From Pseudomonadota bacterium (GTDB lineage Bacteria > Pseudomonadota > Alphaproteobacteria > Caulobacterales > Caulobacteraceae): a DNA stretch of 27,742 bases. Location of the stretch: positions 1 to 27,742 of the forward strand of contig JAEYAO010000026.1 of NCBI GenBank assembly GCA_023456105.1, read 5' to 3'. Below, piece after piece: positions 1 through 7,639 of this stretch. Both the position numbers and the translations under genes were made by a program. Numbering within the stretch: position 1 is the stretch's first letter; the number at the start of each line of letters is the position of its first letter. The notes under the pieces are model-generated. The model was given only the letters and a program-made list of their open reading frames with translations, was not told the origin of the DNA and did no database searches.

Positions 1-536
1 GCTGTGGCCTCTGCGCCGGGCGGCGCGGCGACCGTCGGGGTCGAGGTCGGCGCGCCGGGTGCGGCGGGCGACCCAGATACGAGACGTGGAAAGGTCAGCG
101 CCTCTCGGCGGCCGCCGACGTTCAGCACCACCACGTCCAGCTCGATTCCTTCGATCACCGCCGAGCCCAGTGGCGATTCGCCGACCGAGAAGCTGCGGGG
201 CGCCGCCTCACCCACCGCGATCAGGGCGGTGGAGGCCTCGGGCGAGGCCGCAAGGATCACCCCCTTGAGCACAAGACCCAGGCTGGTGGGCGGCAGGCCC
301 GCCGCGCCGACGCTGGCCGCACCGCCGCCGAAGGGGGCCAGGGCCAAGATGGCCGTCACTCCGCCATCGCCGCCGCCGACCGGCGGCAACCGGTCGGGCG
401 TCTCGATCCTGCTGCGGCCGTCGTCCCAACCGGTGAGGCGCCACGTGACATGCGCCAGCGCCACGCCCACCGACGTCACCGCAGCCAGGGTGGCGAGGCG
501 AATCCAGAACTGCGCGGACAAAGGGCGGCGGATCAT
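1..536 (-). CDS. gspC: Type II secretion system protein C (GspC), C-terminally cut by the window edge
   Basis: Inner-membrane protein that links the T2SS inner-membrane platform to the outer-membrane secretin. The readable 178 residues have a short basic N-terminus, one membrane segment at about 11-30, a linker, and the homology-region domain at about 65-150 (LAPFGG, then TSLGLVLKGVILA, then RSFSVGESPLGSAVIEGIEL). A Pro/Ala/Thr-rich linker follows, and the frame is still open at base 1, so a PDZ or coiled-coil end, if present, lies outside. The ATG at 536 overlaps the gspI stop by 4 nt (ATGA), making gspC the last visible gene of the leftward gspG-H-I-C block. In most clusters gspD follows gspC, so the secretin gene is expected just beyond the left edge (inference). 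The identification is from the homology-region pattern and the context. Confidence 0.85.
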   Translation of the reverse strand, partial: MIRRPLSAQFWIRLATLAAVTSVGVALAHVTWRLTGWDDGRSRIETPDRLPPVGGGDGGVTAILALAPFGGGAASVGAAGLPPTSLGLVLKGVILAASPEASTALIAVGEAAPRSFSVGESPLGSAVIEGIELDVVVLNVGGRREALTFPRLVSGSPAAPGAPTSTPTVAAPPGAEAT

Positions 537-904
537 GCCGAGGCCTCCGCGTCCACGAAGCCGCTGAGGCGGGCCAGCGAGGATGCGCCGCCCTCGCGCG
601 AAACGGCGATCTCCACCGCGATCAGGTCCGGATCATCGGTCGCGGTCCGCGTCACCTCCACGCGCCAGCGCCGCCCCAGCATCTCGACCTCGCCCTGCGC
701 GGCGGCGGGATCGCCCAGGTTCAGTTCGGCCAGGCGGTTCTCGGCGATCCACTGGGCGGCGACCCGGTCCTCCAGTCCGCCGACGCTGTCGATGTGGGCG
801 CGCGTGGCCAGCAGCAGGCCGGTCGAGGCCACCGCCAGCACGAACAGCGCCACCATGGCCTCCATCAGCGAATAGCCGGATCGGACCGGGACGGCGGCGC
901 TCAT
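533..904 (-). CDS. gspI: Type II secretion minor pseudopilin GspI
   Basis: Minor pseudopilin of the pseudopilus tip complex (with GspJ, K and H in the known family). It has 123 residues, normal for GspI. The class III prepilin leader is MSAAVPVRSG, with cleavage after Gly10; the mature protein begins YSLMEAMVALFVLAVASTG, with Glu at mature position 5 and a long hydrophobic helix. The mature N-terminus begins with Tyr rather than Phe or Met. The start overlaps the gspH stop by 4 nt and the stop overlaps the gspC start by 4 nt, so it is translated from the middle of a coupled block. The rest of the chain (AEL, then RRWRVEVTRT) fits the T2SSI fold. It could be confused with other pseudopilins, but length, order and the short globular domain favour GspI. 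Confidence 0.88.
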   Translation of the reverse strand: MSAAVPVRSGYSLMEAMVALFVLAVASTGLLLATRAHIDSVGGLEDRVAAQWIAENRLAELNLGDPAAAQGEVEMLGRRWRVEVTRTATDDPDLIAVEIAVSREGGASSLARLSGFVDAEASA

Positions 905-1374
905 CCGGCCACGTCCTGCGCCTGCAGCGGTTCAGCCACTGCGTTCAGCCCGTCGAACCGCACGCTCCACCCGCCGTCCTGCTGGCGCAGGAGAAACGTT
1001 ATGGGCGGCGCCGCGCTGTCAGGATCGATCATGGCCGAGGTCGCGCCGTCCGGACCGGTCAGGCGCACGCCGGCCGACAGGCGATGCGGCTCGGCCAGGG
1101 CGTCCGACGGCGCGCCGGCGCCTTCAAAGCGATAGGCGCCAGGCGTCCAGGCGATGGCCGTGGGCCGGCCGCTGACCAGCACCTCGTCCGCGGCGAGCTT
1201 CAGCCGGTCCGCCAGGCGGTTGGCCTCGGCCTGCGCCCCGTCGCCACGGCGCAGCGATCCCAGCCCCAGCACGACAACCCCCGCCGACACGCCGACGACG
1301 GCCAGCACCACCAGCATCTCGACCAGGGTCATGCCCCCGCGCCGTCCCGGACCTTTGCGCCCCGCGCACGTCAT
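901..1374 (-). CDS. gspH: Type II secretion minor pseudopilin GspH
   Basis: Minor pseudopilin of 157 residues. The leader is MTCAGRKGPGRRGG with cleavage after Gly14; the mature N-terminus is MTLVEMLVVLAVVGVSAG with Glu at +5. The globular domain contains the GspH-type stretch ANRLADRLKLAADEVLVSGR followed by a Gly/Pro-rich beta-strand region. It lies between gspG (7 nt upstream) and gspI (4-nt overlap), the usual G-H-I order. The prepilin peptidase that would process it is not encoded in the window. The family call rests on the leader, the conserved helix after the membrane segment, and position. Confidence 0.87.
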   Translation of the reverse strand: MTCAGRKGPGRRGGMTLVEMLVVLAVVGVSAGVVVLGLGSLRRGDGAQAEANRLADRLKLAADEVLVSGRPTAIAWTPGAYRFEGAGAPSDALAEPHRLSAGVRLTGPDGATSAMIDPDSAAPPITFLLRQQDGGWSVRFDGLNAVAEPLQAQDVAG

Positions 1375-1381
1375 CGGGCGA

Positions 1382-1828
1382 TCAACGCGTCCGTTCGGTC
1401 AGATCGGCGTCCAGCCCCTCGCCGCCGGCCTCGCCGTCCTTTCCGTAGGACAGAAGGTCGTAGCGGCCGTTCTGGCCAGGACTGCGATAGACATAGGCGC
1501 GACCCCAGGGATCGGTCGGCGCCTCCGGCAGATAGCCCTCGCTGCTCCAGTTCGAAGGAACCGGCGCGGTGGCGGGCCGCTCGACCAAGGCCCGCAGGCC
1601 CTGCTCCGTCGTGGGATAGTCGCCGTTGTCCAGCCGATACATGCGCAAGGCCGCCGAGATCGTCTTCAGATCGGTCTTGGCCACCGTGACCCGCGCCTCG
1701 TCCGGTCGGCCGATGATGTTGGGCACGATCAGCACGGCCACCAGAGCGATGATCGCAAGAACCACGATCATCTCGACCAACGTCAGACCCTCGCGCCGCG
1801 CGAGGCGAGGTTTCAATCGTTTCGGCAC
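1382..1828 (-). CDS. gspG: Type II secretion major pseudopilin GspG
   Basis: Main subunit of the T2SS pseudopilus. I chose the GTG at 1828, which gives 148 residues and a leader of 15 residues (MPKRLKPRLARREG followed by the cleavage-site region). The reading frame stays open upstream to an ATG at 1924, but that would add 32 unlikely residues and run into the divergent gspL start. The mature helix is LTLVEMIVVLAIIALVAVLI, with Glu at +5. Family signatures follow: DLKTISAALRMYRLDNGDYP, TTEQGLRALVE, and the C-terminal PTDPWGRAYVYRSPG and YDLLSYGKDGE parts that bind calcium in the family. The residue after the cleavage site is Leu where Phe is usual. It is the first gene of the leftward gspG-H-I-C block. 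Confidence 0.9.
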   Translation of the reverse strand: MPKRLKPRLARREGLTLVEMIVVLAIIALVAVLIVPNIIGRPDEARVTVAKTDLKTISAALRMYRLDNGDYPTTEQGLRALVERPATAPVPSNWSSEGYLPEAPTDPWGRAYVYRSPGQNGRYDLLSYGKDGEAGGEGLDADLTERTR

Positions 1829-1870
1829 TTCAACACGCCCCGTTGCAGTAGCGATCTCTCGCGTGGGGCT

Positions 1871-1898
1871 GCTATAGCGTCGTCGAGCTTGGGAACAA
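1871..1898 (-). promoter_or_regulatory. Candidate housekeeping promoter for the gspG-H-I-C block
   Basis: In the 76-bp gap between the divergent gspG and gspL starts, the minus strand shows TTGTTCC (1892-1898) and GCTATAGC (1871-1878), 13 bp apart. This resembles the Caulobacter sigma-73 pattern TTGACGS / GCTANAWC. The -10 element has one mismatch and the -35 matches mainly at TTG. GCTATAGC is palindromic, so it could also serve gspL on the other strand, but I see no good -35 there. Confidence 0.3.
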
Positions 1899-1904
1899 AG
1901 CCAA

Positions 1905-3056
1905 ATGCAAAGTGCTTCGCACACGCACGACTTGGGCGGGACGCAGCCTCATGTGACAGGTTTGTGTCGCATCGTTGATGATCGCATTGTTGCGGTCGAT
2001 GCGCTCTATGACGGACCTGTGACAGTTCTGGTTCCATCTGAAGACGTTCTTGTCGTCGCGGTGGATCTGCCCTTCGCCTCGCGTCGTCAGCGAGAGGCCG
2101 CCGCGCCTTTCGCCGTCGAAGGCCTGATCGCCCAGCCGCTGGATCAGGTCCATGTGGCGCTGGGCATGGAGGTTGCGCCCAATCGGCACCTGTGCGGCGT
2201 GGTTCGTCTCGACGTCATGGCGCGGTGGGTCGCGCTGCTGGATCAGGCCGGTCTTCATCAGGTCGTCCTGACGCCGGACGCGCTGATGCTGGCGGCGCCG
2301 CCCACCGGGGCCTGGCGTCTCATGATCGAGAGCGATCGCGCCCTGGTGCGCACCGAAGACGGCGCGGGCTTCGCCATCGACCTGCAGGGCCTCTCCGCCG
2401 CCTGGGAGATCGCCGGCCGGCCGCGCCTGGTTTCCGCAGGAGACCCCCTGCCCGAGATCATGCGCGAAGGCGTGGACGACAGCACCTTTGAGCTGACGAC
2501 CACCGGCAGACCGCTGCTGGTCGCGCCGCCTCTGGACCTGCGCCAGGGCGCGTTTGCGGCCAGGCACGCTCGCCCCCGGTCGATGGCGCGCACCCTGGGA
2601 CGGGTCGCCGCAGCGGCGGTCGCGGCGCACCTGGCGATCCTTGTCGTCGATACCGTGGCGTTGGACCGGTCGGCGGACCGCGCGGAAGCCCGCACGCGCC
2701 AACTCCTCGCGGCGCGCGCCCCCGGCGCGGAAAGCGAGCCCGATCTGGTCGCGGCGGTGGATCGCGTGGCGCCGGAGGCGTCCGGCGCCGGCGGCGGCCC
2801 GTTCATCGCGACGCTGGGGCGGGTCTCGGCCGCCCTGCCGGGAACGCGCACCCGCTTTCGGGCCATCACCTATTCGCCGGACCAGCCGCTGGAGCTTGCG
2901 GTGTCCGCGCCCGACGCCGCAGCCCTGGACGCCGCCGTCCGCGCACTGAACCAGACGGGTCTTCAGGCCACCTCGCGCATCGATCCCGTCACGGGCGGCG
3001 CGGGCGCGGGGCTGAACGCCGCTGTCGCAGTCGCTCAGAGGGGAGCCCAGCCATGA
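1905..3056 (+). CDS. gspL: Type II secretion inner-membrane platform protein GspL
   Basis: Bitopic inner-membrane protein that docks the GspE ATPase to the platform. It has 383 residues: a cytoplasmic actin-like part at about 15-215, one membrane segment at about 233-251 (VAAAAVAAHLAILVVDTVAL), and a periplasmic ferredoxin-like part with a coiled start. The motif DLRQGAF at 211-217, just before the membrane, is the GspL signature (usually N-L-x-x-G-x-F). The gene opens the rightward L-M-E-F block and overlaps gspM by 4 nt. The ATG at 1905 has only a weak ribosome-binding site, and the first 15 residues look unlike the family, so a later start (for example the GTG near 1949) is possible. Confidence 0.85.
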   Translation: MQSASHTHDLGGTQPHVTGLCRIVDDRIVAVDALYDGPVTVLVPSEDVLVVAVDLPFASRRQREAAAPFAVEGLIAQPLDQVHVALGMEVAPNRHLCGVVRLDVMARWVALLDQAGLHQVVLTPDALMLAAPPTGAWRLMIESDRALVRTEDGAGFAIDLQGLSAAWEIAGRPRLVSAGDPLPEIMREGVDDSTFELTTTGRPLLVAPPLDLRQGAFAARHARPRSMARTLGRVAAAAVAAHLAILVVDTVALDRSADRAEARTRQLLAARAPGAESEPDLVAAVDRVAPEASGAGGGPFIATLGRVSAALPGTRTRFRAITYSPDQPLELAVSAPDAAALDAAVRALNQTGLQATSRIDPVTGGAGAGLNAAVAVAQRGAQP

Positions 3057-3556
3057 GCCGGGCGTCGGCCGTCGCCGTTCCGCCGGTCCACCGCGCGGCC
3101 CTCGCATGGATCGAGAGCCGCTCCCGGCGCGAGCAGCGTCTGCTTCAGGTCATGGGGGCGCTGCTGGTTCTGGCGGTGGCCTGGTGCGGCGTCGCCCTGC
3201 CGCTGATGCGCGCCAGAGAGGCGGCCACGGCGCGGATCGAGACCGCCGCCCGATTGCAGAGCCGTCTTCTGACCGCGCCCGCTAGTTCTACCGCCACCCC
3301 GCCCGTCGCCGCCATCAACGGTGATTTGGCGCAGGTGGTCACGCAACGCGCGACGGCGGCGGGGCTGGCGGCGACGGGCGTAGAGGCGAACGGCGACGCC
3401 TTCGCCTTCTCCATCGACACTGCACGCTATGACGCCGTTATAGCCTTCATCGCTGCGCTGGAGGGCGCGGACGGCGCGGTGATCCGGAGCCTGCGCATCG
3501 AGGGGGCCGGTCAGCCCGGCCTGGTGCGTGTCCGGATGCAGGTGAGCCGACCATGA
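3053..3556 (+). CDS. gspM: Type II secretion inner-membrane protein GspM
   Basis: Small bitopic platform protein that partners GspL. It has 167 residues: a cytoplasmic basic stretch with the GspM-like ESRSRREQRLLQVMGALL, one membrane segment at about 32-50, then a periplasmic ferredoxin-like domain. The C-terminus reads ALEGADGAVIRSLRIEGAG and ends on a beta-strand, as in the family. It overlaps gspL and gspE by 4 nt at each end (ATGA), so L, M and E are probably made in fixed proportion. GspM is poorly conserved in sequence; the call relies on size, topology, the RREQRLL region and position. Confidence 0.85.
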   Translation: MSRASAVAVPPVHRAALAWIESRSRREQRLLQVMGALLVLAVAWCGVALPLMRAREAATARIETAARLQSRLLTAPASSTATPPVAAINGDLAQVVTQRATAAGLAATGVEANGDAFAFSIDTARYDAVIAFIAALEGADGAVIRSLRIEGAGQPGLVRVRMQVSRP

Positions 3557-5043
3557 GCGCCGAACCGCTGGAAACCTCGACCGAGCCGGCCGCCCTGCCC
3601 TATGGCTTCGCGCGACGAAACGGCGTGATGATCGAGGAGGGTCCGGACGGCGCCGTCTGCCTGCACCGCCGCTCGGCGCCCCTGTCCGTGCTGCTGGAGG
3701 TGCGACGCCTGCGCGGCGCGGCGGTTCGCTACGAGGCCGTGGACGACGAACGGTTCGACGCCCTGCTGCGTGAGCAGACCGGCGTCGCCGCAGGTTCCGC
3801 CGCCGACATCGCCGCCAGCGAAGAAGACCTGGCCGCTCTGGCCGAGGACGCCGCCGCCGTAGACGACCTGCTGGACAGCCGCGACGACGCGCCGGTCGTG
3901 CGCCTGATCAACGCCATCCTGCTGGAAGCCATCCGCGAGGGCGTGTCCGACATCCACATCGAGGCGGAGGAGCGCCGCCTTGTGGTGCGTTTCCGCATGG
4001 ACGGGGTGCTGCGCGAGGTGCTGTCGCCGCCCCGCGCGCTGGCGCCGCTGCTTGTCAGCCGGATCAAGGTCATGGCCCGGCTCGACATCGCCGAGAAGCG
4101 CGTGCCTCACGACGGCCGGGTCACCCTGCGCATCGGGGGGCTGGACGTGGACGTGCGCGTCTCGACCCTGCCGACCCAGCACGGCGAGCGGGTGGTGCTG
4201 CGTCTGCTGGACCGGGGTGCGACGGGGCTGGACCTCACGCACCTCGGCATGTCGGCGCGCGACCTGGAGGTGTTCGAGCGCATGATCCGCCGCCCGCACG
4301 GCATCATCCTGGTCACCGGACCGACCGGCTCGGGCAAGACCACCACTCTCTATGCCGCCCTGACCCGGCTGAACGACCGCAAGCGCAACATCATGACGGT
4401 CGAGGATCCCGTCGAGTACGCCTTGGACGGCGTTGGCCAGATGCAGGTCAACAGCCGCATCGACCTGACTTTCGCGCGGGGCTTGCGCGCCATCCTCCGC
4501 CAGGACCCGGACGTCATCATGGTGGGCGAGATCCGTGACCATGAGACCGCCGAGGTGGCGGTGCGGTCCTCCATGACCGGCCACCTTGTGCTGTCGACCC
4601 TGCACACCAACAGCGCCGTCGGCAGCGTGACCCGCCTGATCGACATGGGGGTCGAGCGCTATCTGCTGGCGCCCATGCTGACGGGCCTGATCGCCCAGCG
4701 GCTGGTGCGCCGACTGTGTCCCGAGTGCCGCCGGGAGGACACGGCCACCGCCGCCGACGCCAAGCTGACCAACGAGGCCGTGGCCGTGGGCGCCCGCGTC
4801 TTCCGGCCTGTCGGCTGCCCCGCCTGCCGCCATGACGGCTACAAGGGGCGCGCGGCCCTGTACGAAGTGGTCGAGGCGGACGCCCGCATGCAGGTCATGG
4901 TCCACGACGGCCTGTCCGAGGCCGACCTGACCCGCCATGCGCGGACGCTCGGACCCTCCATCCTCGACGACGGCGTGGCCAAGGTGGCCGAAGGCCTGAC
5001 CTCGGTCGAGGAACTGGCCCGCGTCATCCATGAGGACGGCTGA
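3553..5043 (+). CDS. gspE: Type II secretion ATPase GspE
   Basis: Cytoplasmic hexameric ATPase that powers pseudopilus assembly. It has 496 residues: a short N-terminal domain (about 1-105), the second N-terminal domain starting near VVRLINAILLEAIREGVSDIHIE, then the ATPase core. Walker A is GPTGSGKT at 256-263 (Lys262). The Asp box is TVEDPVEYALDG, the Walker B region is VIMVGEIRDHETAE at about 321-334, and the His box is STLHTN at 348-353. A zinc-binding tetracysteine is present (C389/C392 and C422/C425), which separates GspE/PilB from retraction ATPases. The gene overlaps gspM by 4 nt and is followed after 1 nt by gspF. It appears intact with all catalytic motifs. Confidence 0.97.
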   Translation: MSAEPLETSTEPAALPYGFARRNGVMIEEGPDGAVCLHRRSAPLSVLLEVRRLRGAAVRYEAVDDERFDALLREQTGVAAGSAADIAASEEDLAALAEDAAAVDDLLDSRDDAPVVRLINAILLEAIREGVSDIHIEAEERRLVVRFRMDGVLREVLSPPRALAPLLVSRIKVMARLDIAEKRVPHDGRVTLRIGGLDVDVRVSTLPTQHGERVVLRLLDRGATGLDLTHLGMSARDLEVFERMIRRPHGIILVTGPTGSGKTTTLYAALTRLNDRKRNIMTVEDPVEYALDGVGQMQVNSRIDLTFARGLRAILRQDPDVIMVGEIRDHETAEVAVRSSMTGHLVLSTLHTNSAVGSVTRLIDMGVERYLLAPMLTGLIAQRLVRRLCPECRREDTATAADAKLTNEAVAVGARVFRPVGCPACRHDGYKGRAALYEVVEADARMQVMVHDGLSEADLTRHARTLGPSILDDGVAKVAEGLTSVEELARVIHEDG

Positions 5044-5044
5044 G

Positions 5045-6271
5045 ATGGCGCTCTACGCCTATCAGGCCGTGGACGCCTCAGGCCGCGCCATGAGCGGCAC
5101 GGTGGAGGCCGGCAGCGACGTCGCCGCGCGCGGCATGGTGCGGGACTTGGGCCTGCTGCCGACCAGTGTGACGGCTCAGGCGCGCGCGGGCGAAAAGGGC
5201 GGCGCCCGGCCGTCCATAGGCCTGTTCCGCCGCCGGGTGTCCGCCAAGAGCCTGGCCGCCGCGACCCGCCAGCTGTCGACCATGATCAGCAGCGACATCC
5301 GCATCGAGGAGGCCATCCGTGTCGTCGGCCAGGAGCATGCGACGCAGGCCATCGGTCCGGTCCTGATGGATGTCGCCGCCGCCATTGTCGAAGGCCACAG
5401 CCTGACCGCCGCGCTGGAGCGGCATCCGCGCACCTTTCCCGAGTTCTACCGCGCGTCGGTTGCCGCCGGTGAACAGTCGGGGCGTCTGGCCGAGGTCCTG
5501 GCCCACCTGACCGAGTTCGTCGCCAACCGCGAGAAGACGGCGCGCAAGATTCAGCTGGCCCTGCTCTATCCCGCCCTGCTGGCCGTGGTGTCGGGCCTGA
5601 TGATCACCCTGCTGATGATCTATGTGGTGCCGGACATCGTGAAGGTGTTCGTCAACCGCGGGGCCGAGCTGCCGCTGCTGACGCGGGGGCTGATCGCGGT
5701 CTCCTCGGGCCTTCAACGGTTCGGCGTGCCGCTGCTGATCGTCCTTGGGGTCGGCGGCCTGGTGCTGAACCGCTGGCTGGCGGTTCCGCACGTGGCGCTC
5801 AGGTTCGCGCGGATGCGGCTGACCACACCGCCGCTGGCCGGCTTCGTGCGCCAGCTGAACGCCGGCCGCTTCGCCGGAAGCCTCGCCACCCTGGTGCGCA
5901 GCGACGTGCCGCTGGTGGAGGCGCTGAAGGCCTCGGCGGCAGTCACGCCCAACCTCTATGTCCGAGAGCGCGCCCTGCATGTGGCGCAGCGCGTGCGCGA
6001 GGGCGCCTCTCTGCGCCGCGCCATGACTGAGGCCGATGTTTTTCCTCGCCTGCTGCTGGCCGTGGTCGCCAGTGGCGAGCAGAGCGGCCGGCTGGGTCCC
6101 GGCCTCGAACGCGCCGCCGCCGATCTGGAGCAGGAGCTGGAAGGCCTAGTCGCGGCCATCGTCGCCCTGGTCGAGCCGATGGTCCTGCTGGTCATGGGCG
6201 GACTGGTCCTGCTGATGGTGCTGGCGATCCTGCTGCCCATCGTGAACCTCAACAACCTGGCCGGGCTGTGA
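5045..6271 (+). CDS. gspF: Type II secretion inner-membrane platform protein GspF
   Basis: Polytopic core of the T2SS assembly platform, 408 residues. The ATG at 5045 gives MALYAYQAVDASGRAMSG, the canonical GspF/PilC beginning; an in-frame ATG at 5030 exists but lies inside gspE. Two T2SSF repeats are visible: the first contains RQLSTMISSDIRIEEAI and VAAGEQSGRLAEVL, the second RQLNAGRFAGSLATLVRSD and VVASGEQSGRLGPGLE. Membrane segments follow each repeat (near residues 170-195, 220-240 and 375-400). gspF is the last gene of the L-M-E-F block and converges with gspN, whose stop lies 10 bp away. Confidence 0.96.
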   Translation: MALYAYQAVDASGRAMSGTVEAGSDVAARGMVRDLGLLPTSVTAQARAGEKGGARPSIGLFRRRVSAKSLAAATRQLSTMISSDIRIEEAIRVVGQEHATQAIGPVLMDVAAAIVEGHSLTAALERHPRTFPEFYRASVAAGEQSGRLAEVLAHLTEFVANREKTARKIQLALLYPALLAVVSGLMITLLMIYVVPDIVKVFVNRGAELPLLTRGLIAVSSGLQRFGVPLLIVLGVGGLVLNRWLAVPHVALRFARMRLTTPPLAGFVRQLNAGRFAGSLATLVRSDVPLVEALKASAAVTPNLYVRERALHVAQRVREGASLRRAMTEADVFPRLLLAVVASGEQSGRLGPGLERAAADLEQELEGLVAAIVALVEPMVLLVMGGLVLLMVLAILLPIVNLNNLAGL

Positions 6272-6281
6272 GCGGAGCCGC

Positions 6282-7022
6282 CTACAGCCGCGTCTCCACC
6301 GTCACCGGCGTGACGCCCGGCAGCAGGGCCGCCGCGCCCGGCTGCACCGACAGGGCGACCGCGCCGTCGCGGGTCCTGCGCGCGGTGGCGATGGGGGCGC
6401 CGTCGGGCCCCATGGCGGTCATGGCCGAGCCGTCCGCGCCCGACGACAGGTTGGCCGACAGCGGCGGCGTGGGCCGGGCCGGGCCGCCGGCCTTGGCCGC
6501 ACAGGTTGCGGCGCCGCTCTGCAGACGCCCTTCGCCGCTCATCCCCCCGCGCAGCGCGAGGTTTGCCGCCGAAACTTGCAGGTCGCCGTCGCAGACGAAC
6601 GGCAGGGCGGGCGCCAGCGCATTGAGCAGCCGCGTCGATCCCGCACCCTCCATCCGCCGGATCACCGGCCCGTTCGGGCGCATCGATACGTCGCCCATGA
6701 TGTCCGTGTCCGGTCCCCGCACGGCGACGTCGGCTACGCCGGAAAGCGAGACGAGCGAGGAGAACGGCCGCGTGCTCCAGCCGGCGGCGAAGCCAGGCTC
6801 AAGCGCCGCCTCGCCTTTCCACACCGTGCCCACCACGTCGCGCTCGTCCCCCAGCGCCGCCTCGGCGGGCAGGAAGACCAGCAGCCCAGCTAGGTATGCG
6901 CCGACGCCGGTCGCCAGCAGCACCAGCCGCCACGGCGTGACCTTGACGTACAGGCGCTCGAACTGAAATGCGCCGTCGCCGCGCCGCCCATCGCCGTCAC
7001 GAGGACGCCAAACCCGGAACAT
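6282..7022 (-). CDS. gspN: Type II secretion protein N (GspN), antisense within the T2SS locus
   Basis: An accessory T2SS protein present in only some clusters, 246 residues. It has a cytoplasmic basic N-terminus, one membrane segment at about 32-52 (WRLVLLATGVGAYLAGLLVF), and a periplasmic beta-rich domain with a long run of short strands plus Cys pairs (FVCDGD, TCAAK). The N-terminal pattern VTPWRLVLLATGVGAYL followed by LPAEAA is typical of GspN. It lies on the strand opposite gspF and gspJ-K, so transcription of gspJ-K from gspF would run antisense through it. The start at ATG 7022 is uncertain because the first 25 residues are low in information; I found no better start close to the membrane segment. 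Confidence 0.75.
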   Translation of the reverse strand: MFRVWRPRDGDGRRGDGAFQFERLYVKVTPWRLVLLATGVGAYLAGLLVFLPAEAALGDERDVVGTVWKGEAALEPGFAAGWSTRPFSSLVSLSGVADVAVRGPDTDIMGDVSMRPNGPVIRRMEGAGSTRLLNALAPALPFVCDGDLQVSAANLALRGGMSGEGRLQSGAATCAAKAGGPARPTPPLSANLSSGADGSAMTAMGPDGAPIATARRTRDGAVALSVQPGAAALLPGVTPVTVETRL

Positions 7023-7048
7023 GCCCTGCCTCTTCGCCCGCGAACGAG

Positions 7049-7639
7049 GTGGGGACTAAAGGCCGGATCGCGCGCGGGCGCAACGGCTTCACCCTCATCG
7101 AGGTGATCATCGCCCTGTCGCTGTTCGCCCTGATCGGAGTAGCCGGCTTCAGCATGCTGTCGGGGGTGCTGCAGACGCAGGAACGCACGGACGGCCGGCT
7201 GCAGCGGCTGTCCGACATCCAGCGTGCGGTGTTCGTGATCTCGGCGGATCTTGATCAGGTCAGCGGTCGGATCGAGGGCGACGGATCGAGCCTGACCTTT
7301 CAGAAGACCGACCTGTCCGGTCGGCCGGTCGTGGTCCGATACGGCCTGCGCGGGCCGCAGCTGTTTCGCACCGTCTCGGGTCCTCTGGGCGAGCGGGATC
7401 AGACCATTCTGAACGGCGTGCAGTCGCTGAGCTGGACCTACCACCAGCGCGGCTTGGGATGGTCGCCCACCCCGCCCCCGCCGCCAACGCCTGTCGATCC
7501 ACTGGCGCCGCCAGGCCTCGTCCCGCCCCCGCCTCCTCCGCCGGTTCAAGCGGTGGCCATGGACCTGCGGCTGCTGGGCGTCGATGGGCGCGAGGCGACG
7601 CTGCGGCGGGTGATCCGCACTCCGGAGCTGGCGCCGTGA
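7049..7639 (+). CDS. gspJ: Type II secretion minor pseudopilin GspJ with a proline-rich insert
   Basis: Minor pseudopilin of the tip complex. I prefer the GTG at 7049, which gives 196 residues and a 13-residue leader (MGTKGRIARGRNG) before the mature FTLIEVIIALSLFALIG with Glu at +5. An ATG at 6968 is in frame but would overlap the divergent gspN start and give a long atypical leader. GspJ features are SDIQRAVFVISADLDQVSGR, the DQTILNGVQSLSWTYHQRG region, and the ending ATLRRVIRTPEL. Odd: a proline-rich stretch at about residues 139-167 contains two runs (PPPPP and PPPPPPP) in the C-terminal part, where relatives carry a short loop. The stop overlaps the GTG start of gspK. Confidence 0.87.
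   Translation: MGTKGRIARGRNGFTLIEVIIALSLFALIGVAGFSMLSGVLQTQERTDGRLQRLSDIQRAVFVISADLDQVSGRIEGDGSSLTFQKTDLSGRPVVVRYGLRGPQLFRTVSGPLGERDQTILNGVQSLSWTYHQRGLGWSPTPPPPPTPVDPLAPPGLVPPPPPPPVQAVAMDLRLLGVDGREATLRRVIRTPELAP

Noticed and set aside
3511..5031. Minus-strand open frame (506 codons) opposite gspE
   Set aside because: Shadow of gspE, whose ATPase motifs are unambiguous.
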